From assembly GCA_026874595.1 (NCBI GenBank), contig CM049306.1, forward strand, positions 1,504,019 through 1,568,018: 64,000 nt of DNA, read 5' to 3'. Shown one piece after another: positions 24,709 through 38,029 of the stretch (the first letter of the stretch is position 1; each line of letters starts with the position of its first letter). A program made the position numbers and the translations under genes. The DNA comes from Sipunculus nudus (lineage: Eukaryota; Annelida; Sipuncula; Golfingiida; Sipunculidae). Under the pieces are notes generated by a model. That model was not told where the DNA came from. It worked only from the letters and a program-made list of their open reading frames with translations, and searched no databases.

Positions 24709-27700
24709 AAACACTGCTGGTGTTTCAGTATGTAGTGACCTAGAAGAAACACTGGCCCCGTTTCAGTATGTAGTGACCTAGAAGAAACACTGGCCCCGTT
24801 TCAGTATGTAGTGACCTGGAGGAAACACTGCTGCTGTTTCACTATGTTAATGTAGTGACCTGGAGGACACACTGCTGCTGTTTCACTATGTTAATGTAGT
24901 GACCTGGAGGAAACACTGCTGCTGTTTCACTATGTTAATGTAGTGACCTAGAGGAAACACTGGCCCCGTTTCAGTATGTAGTGACCTAGAAGAAACACTG
25001 GCCCCGTTTCAGTATGTAGTGACCTGGAGGAAACACTGCTGCTGTTTCACTATGTTAATGTAGGGACCTGGAGGACACACTGCTGCTGTTTCACTATGTT
25101 AATGTAGTGACCTGGAGGAAACACTGCTGCTGTTTCACTATGTTAATGTAGTGACCTGGAGGAAACACTGCTGCTGTTTCACTATGTTAATGTAGTGACC
25201 TAGAGGAAACACTGCTGCTGTTTCACTATGTTAATGTAGTGACCTGGAGGAAACACTGCTGCTGTTTCACTATGTTAATGTAGTGACCTGGAGGAAACAC
25301 TGCTGCTGTTTCACTATGTTAATGTCGTGACCTAGAGGAAACACTGGCCCCGTTTCAGTATGTAGTGACCTAGAGGAAACACTGCTGCTGTTTCAGTATG
25401 TTAATGAAGTGACCTGGAGGAAACACTGCTGCTGTTTCACTATGTTAATGTAGTGACCTGGAGGAAACACTGCTGCTGTTTCACTATGTTAATGTAGTGA
25501 CCTGGGGGAAACACTGCTGCTGTTTCACTATGTTAATGTAGTGACCTAGAGGAAACACTGGCCCCGTTTCAGTATGTAGTGACCTAGAGGAAACACTGCT
25601 GCTGTTTCAGTACGTTAATGTAGTGACCTGGAGGAAACACTGCTGCTGTTTCACTATGTTAATGTAGTGACCTGGAGGAAACACTGCTGCTGTTTCACTA
25701 TGTTAATGTAGTGACCTGGATGAAACACTGCTGCTGTTTCACTATGTTAATGTAGTGACCTAGAGGAAACACTGGCCCCATTTCAGTATGTAGTGACCTA
25801 GAGGAAACACTGCTGCTGTTTCAGTATGTTAATGTAGTGACCTGGAGGAAACACTGCTGCTGTTTCACTATGTTAATGTAGTGACCTGGAGGACACACTG
25901 CTGCTGTTTCACTATGTTAATGTAGTGACCTGGAGGAAACACTGCTGCTGTTTCACTATGTTAATGTAGTGACCTGGAGGAAACACTGCTGCTGTTTCAC
26001 TATGTTAATGTAGTGACCTAGAGGAAACACTGCTGATGTTTCACTATGTTAATGTAGTGACCTGGAGGAAACCCTGCTGCTGTTTCACTATGTTAATGTA
26101 GTAACCTAGAGGAAACACTTGCCCCCTTTCAGTATGTAGTGACCTAGAGGAAACACTGCTGCTGTTTCAGTATGTTAATGTAGTGACCTGGAGGAAACAC
26201 TGCTGCTGTTTCACTATGTTAATGTAGTGACCTGGAGGAAACACTGCTGCTGTTTCACTATGTTAATGTAGTGACCTAGAGGAAACACTGGCCCCGTTTC
26301 AGTATGTAGTGACCTAGAAAAAACAATGGCCCCATTTCAGTATGTAGTGACCTGGAGGAAACACTGCTGCTGTTTCACTATGTTAATGTAGTGACCTGGA
26401 GGAAACACTGCTGCTGTTTTACTATGTTAATGTAGTGACCTAGAGGAAACACTGCTGCTGTTTTACTATGTTAATGTAGTGACCTAGAGGAAACACTGGC
26501 CCCGTTTCAGTATGTAGTGACCTAGAGGAAACACTGCTGCTGTTTCAGTATGTTAATGTAGTGACCTGGAGGAAACACTGCTGCTGTTTCACTATGTTAA
26601 TGTAGTGACCTGGAGGAAACACTGCTGCTGTTTCACTATGTTAATGTAGTGACCTGGAGGAAACACTGCTGCTGTTTCACTATGTTAATGTAGTGACCTG
26701 GAGGAAACACTGCTGCTGTTTCACTATGTTAATGTAGTGACCTGGAGGAAACACTGGCCCCGTTTCAGTATGTTAATGTAGTGACCTGGAGGAAACACTG
26801 CTGCTGTTTCACTATGTTAATGTAGTGACCTAGAGGAAACACTGGCCCCGTTTCAGTATGTAGTGACCTAGAGGAAACACTGCTGCTGTTTCAGTATGTT
26901 AATGTAGTGACCTGGAGGAAACACTGCTGCTGTTTCACTATGTTAATGTAGTGAGCTGGAGGAAACACTGCTGCTGTTTCACTATGTTAATGTAGTGACC
27001 TGGAGGAAACACTGCTGCTGTTTCACTATGTTAATGTAGTGACCTGGAGGAAACACTGGCCCCGTTTCAGTATGTAGTGACCTAGAGGAAACACTGCTGC
27101 TGTTTCAGTATGTTAATGTAGGTACCTGGAAGAAACACTGCTGCTGTTCAGTATGTTAATGTAGTGACCTGGAGGAAACACTGCTGCTGTTTCACTATGT
27201 TAATGTAGTGACCTGGAGGAAACACTGCTGCTGTTTCACTATGTTAATGTAGTGACCTGGAGGAAACACTGCTGCTGTTTCACTATGTTAATGTAGTGAC
27301 CTGGAGGAAACACTGCTGCTGTTTCACTATGTTAATGTAGTGACCTGGAGGAAACACTGCTGCTGTTTCACTATGTTAATGTAGTGACCTGGAGGAAACA
27401 CTGCTGCTGTTTCACTATGTTAATGTAGTGACCTGGAGGAAACACTGCTGCTGTTTCACTATCTTAATGTAGTGACCTGGAGGAAACACTGCTGCTGTTT
27501 CACTATGTTAATGTAGTGACCTGGAGGAAACACTGCTGCTGTTTCACTATGTTAATGTAGTGACCTGGAGGAAACACTGCTGCTGTTACAGTATGTTAAT
27601 GTAGTGACCTAGAGGAAACACTGCTGCTGTTTCACTATGTTAATGTAGTGACCTGGAGGAAACACTGCTGCTGTTTCACTATGTTAATGTAGTGACCTGG

Positions 27701-29340
27701 AGGAAACACTGCTGCTGTTTCACTATGTTAATGTAGTGACCTGGAGGAAACACTGCTGTTGTTTCACTATGTTAATGTAGTGACCTGGAGGAAACACTGC
27801 TGCTGTTTCACTATGTTAATGTAGTGACCTGGAGGAAACACTGCTGCTGTTTCACTATGTTAATGTAGTGACCTAGAGGAAACACTGCTGCTGTTTCACT
27901 ATGTTAATGTAGTGACCTGGAGGAAACACTGCTGCTGTTTCACTATGTTAATGTAGTAACCTAGAGGAAACACTTGCCCCGTTTCAGTATGTAGTGACCT
28001 AGAGGAAACACTGCTGCTGTTTCAGTATGTTAATGTAGTGACCTGGAGGAAACACTGCTGCTGTTTCAGTATGTTAATGTAGTGACCTGGAGAAAACACT
28101 GCTGCTGTTTCACTATGTTAATGTAGTGACCTGGAGGAAACACTGCTGCTGTTTCACTATGTTAATGTAGTGACCTGGAGGAAACACTGCTGCTGTTTCA
28201 CTATGTTAATGTAGTGACCTGGAGGAAACACTGCTGCTGTTTCACTATGTTAATGTAGTGACCTGGAGGAAACACTGCTGCTGTTTCACTATGTTAATGT
28301 AGTGACCTGGAGGAAACACTGCTGCTGTTTCACTATGTTAATGTAGTGACCTGGAGGAAACACTGCTGCTGTTTCACTATGTTAATGTAGTGACCTGGAG
28401 GAAACACTGCTGCTGTTTCACTATGTTAATGTAGTGACCTGGAGGAAACACTGCTGCTGTTTCAGTATGTTAATGTAGTGACCTGGAGAAAACACTGCTG
28501 CTGTTTCAGTATGTTAATGTAGTGACCTGGAGAAAACACTGCTGCTGTTTCACTATGTTAATGTAGTGACCTGGAGGAAACACTGCTGCTGTTTCACTAT
28601 GTTAATGTAGTGACCTGGAGGAAACACTGCTGCTGTTTCACTATGTTAATGTAGTGACCTGGAGGAAACACTGCTGCTGTTTCACTATGTTAATGTAGTG
28701 ACCTGGAGGAAACACTGCTGCTGTTTCACTATGTTAATGTAGTGACCTGGAGGAAACACTGCTGCTGTTTCACTATGTTAATGTAGTGACCTGGAGGAAA
28801 CACTGCTGCTGTTTCACTATGTTAATGTAGTGACCTGGAGGAAACACTGCTGCTGTTTCACTATGTTAATGTAGTGACCTGGAGGAAACACTGCTTCTGT
28901 TTCACTATGTTAATGTAGTGACCTGGAGGAAACACTGCTGCTGTTTCACTATGTTAATGTAGTGACCTGGAGGAAACACTGCTGCTGTTTCACTATGTTA
29001 ATGTAGTGACCTGGAGGAAACACTGCTGCTGTTTCACTATGTTAATGTAGTGACCTGGAGGAAACACTGCTGCTGTTTCACTATGTTAATGTAGTGACCT
29101 GGAGGAAACACTGCTGCTGTTTCACTATGTTAATGTAGTGACCTGGAGGAAACACTGGCCCCGTTTCAGTATGTAGTGACCTGGAGGAAACACTGCTGCT
29201 GTTTCACTATGTTAATGTAGTGACCTGGAGGAAACACTGCTGCTGTTTCACTATGTTAATGTAGTGACCTAGAGGACACACTGCTGCTGTTTCAGTATGT
29301 AGTGATCTAGAGGAAACACTGCTGCTGTTTCAGTATGCAT
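24660..29340. repeat. 44/38-bp minisatellite upstream of exon 2 (about 110 copies)
   Basis: The major plus-strand unit is 44 bp: TAGTGACCTGGAGGAAACAC, then TGCTGCTGTTTCACTATG, then TTAATG. A 38-bp variant has TGGCCCCGTTTCAGTATG and lacks TTAATG. The variant is interspersed in the first half (24,740-27,070) and almost absent between 27,150 and 29,140. On the transcript (minus) strand each unit reads TGTTTCCTCCAG followed by GTCA, which resembles a 3' splice site. Units decay after about 29,280. Confidence 0.93.
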
Positions 29341-30023
29341 TAATCTGGAGGAAACACTGGCACTATTTCAGTATTCATTTATCTAGAGGAAACAATTTTT
29401 TTTAGAATGTAATGATCTGGCTGTTTCACTATGTAGTTATCTAAGAGAAAACACTGGTGCTGTTGCAGCTTGTAGTAATATGAGAGAAAACACTAGGCTA
29501 TTTCTGTATGTCATGAATACTGAAATAAAAAACTGACTGATCAATAGCAGACCAACATCCGCAGCAGCAGTGGTTGATTGCTGACAGCGGGTGACTCATC
29601 TAGTGAACCACCACTATGTCCATCAATTCTAAATATAACTTTTATGATAATCATAACCTCATGAAGCTCTCATTTCAATCTCTGAAAACCAGTACACTCT
29701 AAACCTGTATGAAGCAAATATTTTAAATTTCTCTTGATGTACATTAAGATCTTAACAAATCAAGGATGAATTATTATTAAAACATTCAAGTTAAGGGTCC
29801 ATCAGGTATCCTGCAAGGGCTGTTAGATGTCCCTATATTCAGCTGAATTTGCCTACAAGGGTATAACTTTAATTATAATAATAAGTCATTGGAGAAAATC
29901 AATACATCACTGTTTCCTGTATATTTTCTAAAAATTGAGAACTTGTAAGTTTCTGCTCTACTGCTTGAAAGTACCATGTAACACTAACATCCCATGGCAA
30001 ATGATTTTGATGATATCTGATAG
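29341..30023. other. Array edge and unassigned intronic sequence
   Basis: Decayed units of the 44-bp family persist to about 29,510 (GAGGAAACACTGGCAC, AGAGAAAACACTGG). From there to 30,023 no feature was recognised. Confidence 0.5.
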
Positions 30024-30626
30024 AAACAAGGGACCCATGGGTCTCGGCGCTCAGCTGAAGTTTGAAATTTTTGCAAATGAAAAATATGCAAAATATTCTA
30101 TTGTAATGTTTTTCATTTATATAAGCATATGAGAAGCTAAGAGGAAAGAGGCCCTCCTACTTGGTTTTAGTAAAGTTCTAAATATATGATTACAAACTAA
30201 TACTCTGACAAGCCTGTCATGAAGAAAAACAGTAACAGTTTTGAGATACTGTGATGCATATGAAAAATTTACAGATGGACAGGCAACTGGACAGAATGGA
30301 CTAATACCTTTATATCACTTTCAATAGAATAATGCATTTAAGTTTATATATAAGCCTATTTTTTTAGCATATCCACTTTTTCCATTAATAGTTTTTATCT
30401 GATTCATTTTTTTTATTTACAAGTTTTATAAATTTGTAATAAAACAAATGACCCATGGGTCATGAGGCTCAGCTGACTGGGAAGAGATTCACAAAAGGAA
30501 ATTTTATCATCAGAATGGTAGTATATACTCATTCAACTGAAGCATCAAACAGATTAACTAACAGGCCAAGATTAAGTCTGTATTTATATATCTATAAATA
30601 GAGAAAAAATGTATAAACTTTAAAAA

Positions 30627-33230
30627 CTAGAATATGGGTAGCCAACAAGTGACTGTGTATCCGCCAAAATCAGAGTGGGACGGGTGAAGTGAGGCATGGA
30701 TTGAGTGGCAAGGGGAAATAGAGTGAGGTATGTTGCATATTAGCATGTGCCACCTACTACAAATCCAGAAAGCTGTTCAAGTTGTATACATATGCGAATT
30801 TTTAGGCAGAAAAGTCAAACCACTACATGTGTATGAGTGATTATAGCCCATGGCAGACAAACAGACAGAGGCTGTGCAAAAATGACTGCAGGTGGCCCCG
30901 CCAGTTTTGTGTATGATAAAGACCTATGTGAGATCTAAACACATACACAATTTTGGCCCAATCAGTCAAACGGTTCCTGAGATACGAGCTTGGTTGGATG
31001 TGTGCAGCGTTAACTAGAATTTAGGTGGTGCCACCTGTCATAAAATCAAGAAAGCTGTCCAGGATGTATAAACCTGCAAAGTTTTAGGCAGAAAAGTCAA
31101 ACCACTACATAGAAATTAGTGATTTTAGGCCTCAGCAGACAAACAGACAGATGCTGAGCAAAATGTGCAAAAATGGTTCCAGGTGGCCCCTCAAGATTTG
31201 TGTATGATAAGGACCTATATGAGAGCTATACATATGCAAAATTTTGGCCCAATCATTCAAACGGTTCTCGAGATATGAGCTTGGATGTCTTCAACGTAAA
31301 CTAGAATGTAGGTGGCGCCACCTGTTATAAAACCAAGAAAGCTATCCAGGATGTATAAAGCTGCAAAATTTTAGGCAGATAAGTCAAACCACTGCCGAGA
31401 CATGAGTGACATTATCCCATGGCAGACAAACAGACAGACGCTATGTAAAAATGGTTGCAGGTGGCAACTCCAGTTTTGTATAATAAAGACCTATGTGAGA
31501 TCTAACAAATACACAATTTTGGCCCAATCAGTCAAACTGTTCCTGAGATATGAGCTTGGATGTGTGCAGCGTTAACTAGGATGGCGCCACCTGTCATAAA
31601 ATCAAGAAAGCTGTTCAGGATGTATAAACCTGCAAAACTTTAGGCAGTTATGTCAAACCACTACAGACAAATGAGTGATTTTAGGCCTCAACAGACAAAC
31701 AGACAGACACTGTGCAAAAGGATTGCAGGTGGCGCCACCTTTTTTTGTGTATGTTATAAAACTATCCAAGGGCTACATTTGTATAAATTATATTTCCTGA
31801 TCTGTCAAACAGTTCCTGAGATATGAGCTTTGATGTGTGCAGCATTAACTAGAATGTAGGTGGCGCCACCTGTCATAAAATCAAGAAAACTGTCCAGGAT
31901 GTATAAACCTGCAAAATTTCAGGTGAATTAGTCAATTCACTGCAGAGATATGAGTGATTTTAACCCAAGGCAGATGAACAGATGGACACTGTGCAAACAT
32001 GGTTACAGGTGGCGCCACCAATTTTTGTGTATGTTATGAAGCTATCCAAGGGCTACATTTGTATAAATTTTGTTTCCTGATCGGTCAAACGGTTCCCGAG
32101 ATATGAGCTTGGATGTCATCAGCGTGAACGTGTATGTAGGTGGCGCCACCTGTCATAAAATCAAGAAAGCTATCCAGGATGTATATGCATGCCTAATTTC
32201 AGGTGAATTAGTCAATTCACTGCAAAGATAAGGGGGATTTTAACCCAAGGCAGATGAACAGATGGACACTGTGCAAACATGGTTACAGGTGGCACCACCA
32301 TTTTTTGTGTATGTTATAAAGCTATCCAAGGGCTACATTTGTATAAATTTTATTTCCTGATCGGTCAAACGGTTCCTGAGATATGAGCTTGGATGTCATC
32401 AGTGTGAGCGTGAATGTAGGTGGCGCCACCTGTCATAAAATCAAGAAAGCTATTCAGGATGTATTCGCATGCCGAATGTCAGGTGAATTAGTCAATTCAC
32501 TGCAGAGATATGAGTGATTTCAACCCCTAGGCAGATGAACAGATGGACACTGTGCAAACATGGTTACAGGTGGCGCCACCATTTTTTGTGTATGTTATGA
32601 AGCTATCCAAGGGCTACATTTGTATAAATTTTATTTCCTGATCGGTCAAACGGTTCCCGAGATATGAGCTATGATGTCTGCAGCGTGAACGTGAAAGTAG
32701 GTGGCGCCACCTGTCATAAAATCAAGAAAGCCATCCAAGATGTATAAGCATGCCGAATTTCAGGTGAATTAGTCAATTCACTGCAGAGATATGAGTGATT
32801 TTAACCCAAGGCAGATGAACAGATGGACACTGTGCAAACATGGTTACAGGTGGCGCCACCATTTTTTGTGTATGTTATGAAGCTATCCAAGGGCTATATT
32901 TGTATAAATTTTATTTCCTGATCGGTCAAACGGTACCCGAGATATGAGCTTGGATGTCATCATCGTGAACGTGATTGTAGGTGGCGCCACCTGTCATAAA
33001 TCAAGAAAGCCATCCAGGATGTATAAGCATGCCGAATTTCAGGTGAATTAGTCAATTCACTGCAGAGATATGAGTGATTTTAACCCAAGGCAGATGAACA
33101 GATGGACACTGTGCAAACATGGTTACAGGTGGCGCCACCATTTTTTGTGAATGTTATAAAGCTATCCAAGGGCTATATTTGTATAAATTTTATTTCCTGA
33201 TCGGTCAAACGGTTCCCGAGATATGAGGGT
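30627..33230 (+). mobile_element. Second pearl/HINE-like element, right end not recognised
   Basis: It begins CTAGAATATGGGTAG and has GTATCCGCCAAAATCAG, the same left end as the copy at 15508. The core contains about nine repeats of the 140/281-bp unit with GGTGGCGCCACC or close variants. Units left of about 31,700 are diverged and those at 31,850-33,230 are homogeneous. The core stops at GAGATATGAGGGTTTATG, and a different repeat resumes at about 33,256. I do not see the TTTTGGCGGATAC end, so this copy is probably truncated. Confidence 0.7.
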
Positions 33231-34086
33231 TTATGTGATGAAACTGTGTGTTGCAAATTTACAGATGGACAGGCAAGTGGACAGAATGGACTAATACCTT
33301 TATTTCACTTTCAAGAGAATAATGCATTTAAGTTTATATATAATCCTATTTTTTTAAGCAGATCCACTTTTTCCATTAAGAAGTTTTTATCTGAATCATT
33401 TTTTTTATTTACAGGTTTATAAATTTTTAATTAAAAAAAACCTGAAAATATAAGTTAAAATATTAGAATTGTTGCAAAAGTTGCAATCATAATATATACA
33501 GAGTAAAAAAACATTGGGTCATATTAAGCATACACATATATTTTATTATTTTTAATTACAAATGTTTTAACTGATTTTAAAAGAAAATAATGCCACAACA
33601 TGGCATCTACAAGAATATTCCTTGAATCACTATTAAAAAGTTTTGCACATTGGAGTTTTCAGGACATGCTTAATTTTATTCACCAAAATAAAATAAAAGT
33701 AAATTTGATAAAATAAAACATCTTTTCAAATAAAGTATACACACTGTTGGTTGAATGAGGGACAAACAATATCATTGTGCTAATTACTATCCCAGTTTTA
33801 ATTAATTACTGGAATTAATAGTCAATTTCACACCTGGTGAAGTTTTTACTCTTCTGAAGTAAGGAATTACTTATCTCATGAACATCCACTCTTTCACAGC
33901 AATACACCACTTTGTGGACACAATTAAATGTACACTTTAATCATTGTAACCCTGGTGGTTCAATACAAAATCTAAAATGTAGCATGTCCAAGAATAAAAT
34001 AAAATACAGAAAAATTATAACATTCATCTAGTTTATGCACCAGCTGGGGGGGGATGAGTGCAGGGCAGAGGGGAAGCCTGCTAGTA

Positions 34087-35484
34087 CCGTAAAATCTCCA
34101 CTTAAAACCGCACTTCCCATGAAAACCGCACCCAGACTTCGCCGAAATTCCAGGCGAGACACCGCGAGGGGCTCAAATACTAAGAACCCCCCTTTAAAAC
34201 CGCACCAACTTTCGCTACAGAATGATTTGACAAAAGCCACAATCAAGTAATCATCTAGAAATGAACACGCGTTGGTTGCGACTCGGCCATTTCTGTCCAC
34301 TTTAAAAATTCCTTGGGCATTTTATTTAAACACATCATAACACTTTTTTGCAGGGTCACTCAAGCATGAAGTTTGGGAAGACGTAAGGGCCGGTAAACCT
34401 CTGCCTGTTTATACAGATTTTATATTCCGTGCCGTATTCTTGTTTGCTACTGATTTGTCATTATATTTTGGAAAAAATATTCTGCTGATCCATTTCAAGT
34501 CACTGTATATTTTAATTCTAAAAGTAATATTTTGAAATCTTAATTTTTGATGAAAATTCCATTTTCTGGAATTACTCTGAAGATTCAAATCATTTTCATA
34601 CCAGTTACTTCGGTATTATCTTCGTCACATCTTACGTTGCCATCGCTCCATGTCACAATTTGCTGGTGCATTTGAAAACATCGCTGGTCAACTTAACTAA
34701 ATATCAAAGTAACTGAAGTTACCTTTTCGAGATACGCACGTATAGGAAACATGACGCTTGAAAACGAGTGATTTTAAGGTAAAATTAAAGTGGCCAGTCC
34801 AGGTTAGCAAGTTTTTTTCCTGAAGAAAGTTTCCGTGTGGAGAGCCATTTTGTCAAAGCGGTGTTCGCGCAAGGCACGCTGGGACGAAATAGGTGGCTGT
34901 TCTATTTACCACCCACCGCGTACAGCCGTTCTAAATATTCTTAGCAGAATACCGGGGTGTTTCAGCACATGGCGGCACTCAAACTTGATTTTAAAATGAT
35001 CGTCTGCCATTGTGTGACTCTTTACGAAGTCAGCTTTTTTATTCATTTTACGTTTTAAACAAATAATCATTGCCAAATAATGCCGCAAATGGGTTTAAAG
35101 TAGGCTTTTATTTCAATTTTGCTTGACCATGCCCAACGAAGTGGACCCCTGTGTGTAACAGCAGGGTTGTTGTAAACGTATTATTTGGTGACAATTACCA
35201 AGATTTTATAACAAGTTATATATCACACGAAAACTAATCAGCAATATTTAATTTATAAATAACAAATAATCGTAAATAATATATTTACACACGGCTCCCA
35301 TGCATTCTAAGCCTTCGAAAGTTGCAATATTATCGCCCACGCGCCGGCCCAAAAACGATGTCTGTCAGGAAGATATTCAGGAAACCCTTCTAGTATTAAC
35401 TGCACAGTGCTTTCAGGAAATCAACCTGATTTCAAGATTTTGAATTTCTTGATTAAACCGCGGTTTTAAGTGGAGATTTTACGG
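34087..35484. mobile_element. TIR DNA transposon, non-autonomous, TA target (1,398 bp)
   Basis: Termini are CCGTAAAATCTCCACTTAAA (34087 on) and its inverse TTTAAGTGGAGATTTTACGG ending at 35484, flanked by TA on both sides (34085-34086 and 35485-35486). Removing the element restores CTGCTAGTAGTAGCC, which aligns base for base with the uninterrupted R1 copy at about 44,478 (CTGCTGGTAGTGGCC). A TA duplication suggests the Tc1/mariner/pogo assemblage; that is inference. No transposase was recognised, and the internal sequence is otherwise unassigned. A second AAAACCGC motif follows the left TIR closely. Confidence 0.85.
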
Positions 35485-36094
35485 TAGTAGCCAAGCTGAG
35501 CCAAGCCAAGCTGCCTGGGGTCAGTTACATAATTCAAGTGAAGGCTGTACTACCAGGTGGGCTAGATGTAAACAACACTTGACATGGTGTATGGAAACTT
35601 GAATTAAAGCTACTCTTTTCAATCAATTCCTCTGAAATTTCAGATTTTAAAAGATTAAATCCTTATGTATATATGTTGTGAAAATTAAATCAAGAGTGGT
35701 TACAGGGAAAAAACGTGCCATTGCCAAAGTTGGACAAAATTTAAGGTATTGATTTTTTATTTATGCTTATAACTTGACAAATTTGCAAAATTCAGATCTA
35801 ATTTTGGGTAAACAATTGAATCTTAATTAAATAAAGTTATATTCCTGAAAAAAAGTCTCCAGCTTCAGCAATTCTCATGTTAGGTGAGTAAATGTATTTC
35901 CTGATTTTTTAAAAATTGCATTTTATTTGGGCCCATAACTTCAAAATAATACCCAATACTGACCTAATTTTTGGTTTGTACATAGAAAATGTATGGAAAA
36001 ATATGAATACAAAATATGATCAAAAATAGATCAGTGGTTTTTATATTAGGCAGCCTTGAAGTGTAACAATGGCTTTTTTATGGAAAACAGAGGT

Positions 36095-37170
36095 TTTTCT
36101 GTACTGCCAGACAGCCTGAACCACCCTGACTATTGGTCTCCTGTACTGACAGACAGCCTGAACCACCCTGACTGTTGGTCTCCTGTACTGACAGACAGCC
36201 TGAACCACCCTGACTGTTGATCTCCTGCACTGACAGACAGCCTGAACCATCCTGACTGTTGGTCTCCTGCACTGACAGACAGCCTGAACCACCCTGACTG
36301 TTGGTCTCCTGTACTGACAGACAGCCTGAACCACCCTGACTGTTGGTCTCCTGTACTGACAGACAGCCTGAACCACCCTGACTGTTGGTCTCCTGTACTG
36401 ACAGACAGCCTGAACCACCCTGACTGTTAATCTCCTGTACTGCCAGACAGCCTGAACCACCCTGACTGTTGGTCTCCTGTACTGCCAGACAGCCTGAACC
36501 ACCCTGACTGTTGGTCTCCTGTACTGCCAGACAGCCTGAACCACCCTGACTGTTGGTCTCCTGTACTGCCAGACAGCCTGAACCACCCTGACTGTTGGTC
36601 TCCTGTACTGCCAGACAGCCTGAACCACCCTGACTGTTGGTCTCCTGTACTGCCAGACAGCCTGAACCACCCTGACTGTTGGTCTCCTGTACTGCCAGAC
36701 AGCCTGAACCACCCTGACTGTTGGTCTCCTGTACTGCCAGACAGCCTGAACCACCCTGACTGTTGGTCTCCTGTACTGCCAGACAGCCTGAACCACCCTG
36801 ACTGTTGGTCTCCTGTACTGCCAGACAGCCTGAACCACCCTGACTGTTGGTCTCCTGTACTGACAGACAGCCTGAACCACCCTGACTGTTGGTCTCCTGT
36901 ACTGACAGACAGCCTGAACCACCCTGACTGTTGGTCTCCTGTACTGACAGACAGCCTGAACCACCCTGACTGTTGGTCTCCTGTACTGACAGACAGCCTG
37001 AACCACCCTGACTGTTTGTCTCCTGTACTGACAGACAGCCTGAACCACCCTGACTGTTTGTCTCCTGTACTGACAGACAGCATGAACCACCCTGACTGTT
37101 GGTCTCCTGTACTGACAGACAGCATAAACCACCCTGACTGTTGGTCTTTGTACTGACAGACAGCCTGAAC
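36095..37170. repeat. 42-bp minisatellite in intron 1 (about 25 copies)
   Basis: The plus-strand unit is TGTACTGACAGACAGCCTGA, ACCACCCTGACTGTTGGTCT, CC. A contiguous block of about 10 units (about 36,430-36,855) has CTGCCAGACAG where flanking units have CTGACAGACAG. One more CTGCC unit occurs at the very left end. The array interrupts or follows a truncated R1 repeat at about 36,087. The 14-codon period gives an apparent 395-codon open frame on the minus strand that I treat as an artefact. Confidence 0.94.
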
Positions 37171-38029
37171 CACCCTGACTTGTTATTTCCTGGAGTACAG
37201 TAGAGTGATCTAACAAAAGCATTTTCACTGCAGCAACACTGTAAAGATGTTAAAGGCTGTCATGGGAATGGTCCCTGAAGTACAAGATTGGAAGGCTGTC
37301 TACTGCTAGAAATAATAGGCCTTAAGCTGATCAATACAGCGCTGGATCAGCACTACCTTGGCTGGCACAACAGGTTCAGTGAGACCACAACTACCTGATG
37401 GCCATGTAACATTGTTTACTGCTGCCTGCTGTTGTTATTTCTGTATTATTTCTATGGTTGTTGGGCCATGTCTAATGGTAAATGACACACTGGTTTACAG
37501 CAATCAAGTCCCTGTTACTTATCTGCCTGAAATGAACAACTCAGCAGCTGAATATGATGCTGTCAAGAATTATTCTGAAATCTATTTATCATACAAAATG
37601 AAGAGACACAAAGTGATCATTACATTTACATTACAGATGGTTAAAAAGGCATAGGTTCTTTGCAGTTAAAACTGATGTTAACTGAGAAGTTTGAACATAA
37701 TTGTGTACACAAAAGTTCTGCAGAATTCATCTTTTTAAACAGTGCATTTATGACTGAAGACGTGACTTACAGGTGACTTTTATCAACACATGGTCTGGGA
37801 GAGATCTGACTCAATACTGGAGCTAGGTCAGATTAAAACTGGACAAGTTTTTACTCGGTAAAGGTCTGTATCTATTTTGATCAATGTATGCCAACAATTC
37901 ATTGAGGTAGAAATATAGATAATGAAAATATTTTCCTACAGAATCAGAATAACTTGAGCCCTGTGATAAACAACAAGATGTTATGAAATAGTTCTAAAAA
38001 TTGGGAACAAGTTCAACCATAATGATGAT
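37171..38029. other. Unassigned intronic sequence between the 42-bp and 54-bp arrays
   Basis: A 98-codon open frame at 37,358-37,654 on the plus strand has no recognisable domain and no supporting splice context that I can trust. No other feature is seen. Confidence 0.45.

Larger units (their letters stand above)
30024..36087 (+). repeat. R1 repeat copy hosting two nested insertions
   Basis: The 5' motif ACAAGGGACCCATGGGTC lies at about 30,027, and a second variant (ACAAATGACCCATGGGTCAT) at about 30,444. The R1 body resumes after the pearl-like element at about 33,256, is interrupted again by the TIR transposon at 34,087, and continues from 35,487 to about 36,087, where the 42-bp minisatellite replaces its 3' end. 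The shared body matches 1-2,865 and 42,731-45,976. Confidence 0.7.

Noticed and set aside
24660-29340. CRISPR array
   Set aside because: Units are directly contiguous and near-identical, without unique spacers, in an intron of an animal gene.
36041-37228. A 395-codon minus-strand open frame with a 14-residue repeat
   Set aside because: It is generated by a 42-bp stop-free minisatellite unit inside CNNM intron 1. A second frame is also open over most of the array, and there is no start context, domain or splice support.
37358-37654. A 98-codon plus-strand frame
   Set aside because: No recognisable motif, composition like the flanks, and located inside CNNM intron 1. Could be chance.
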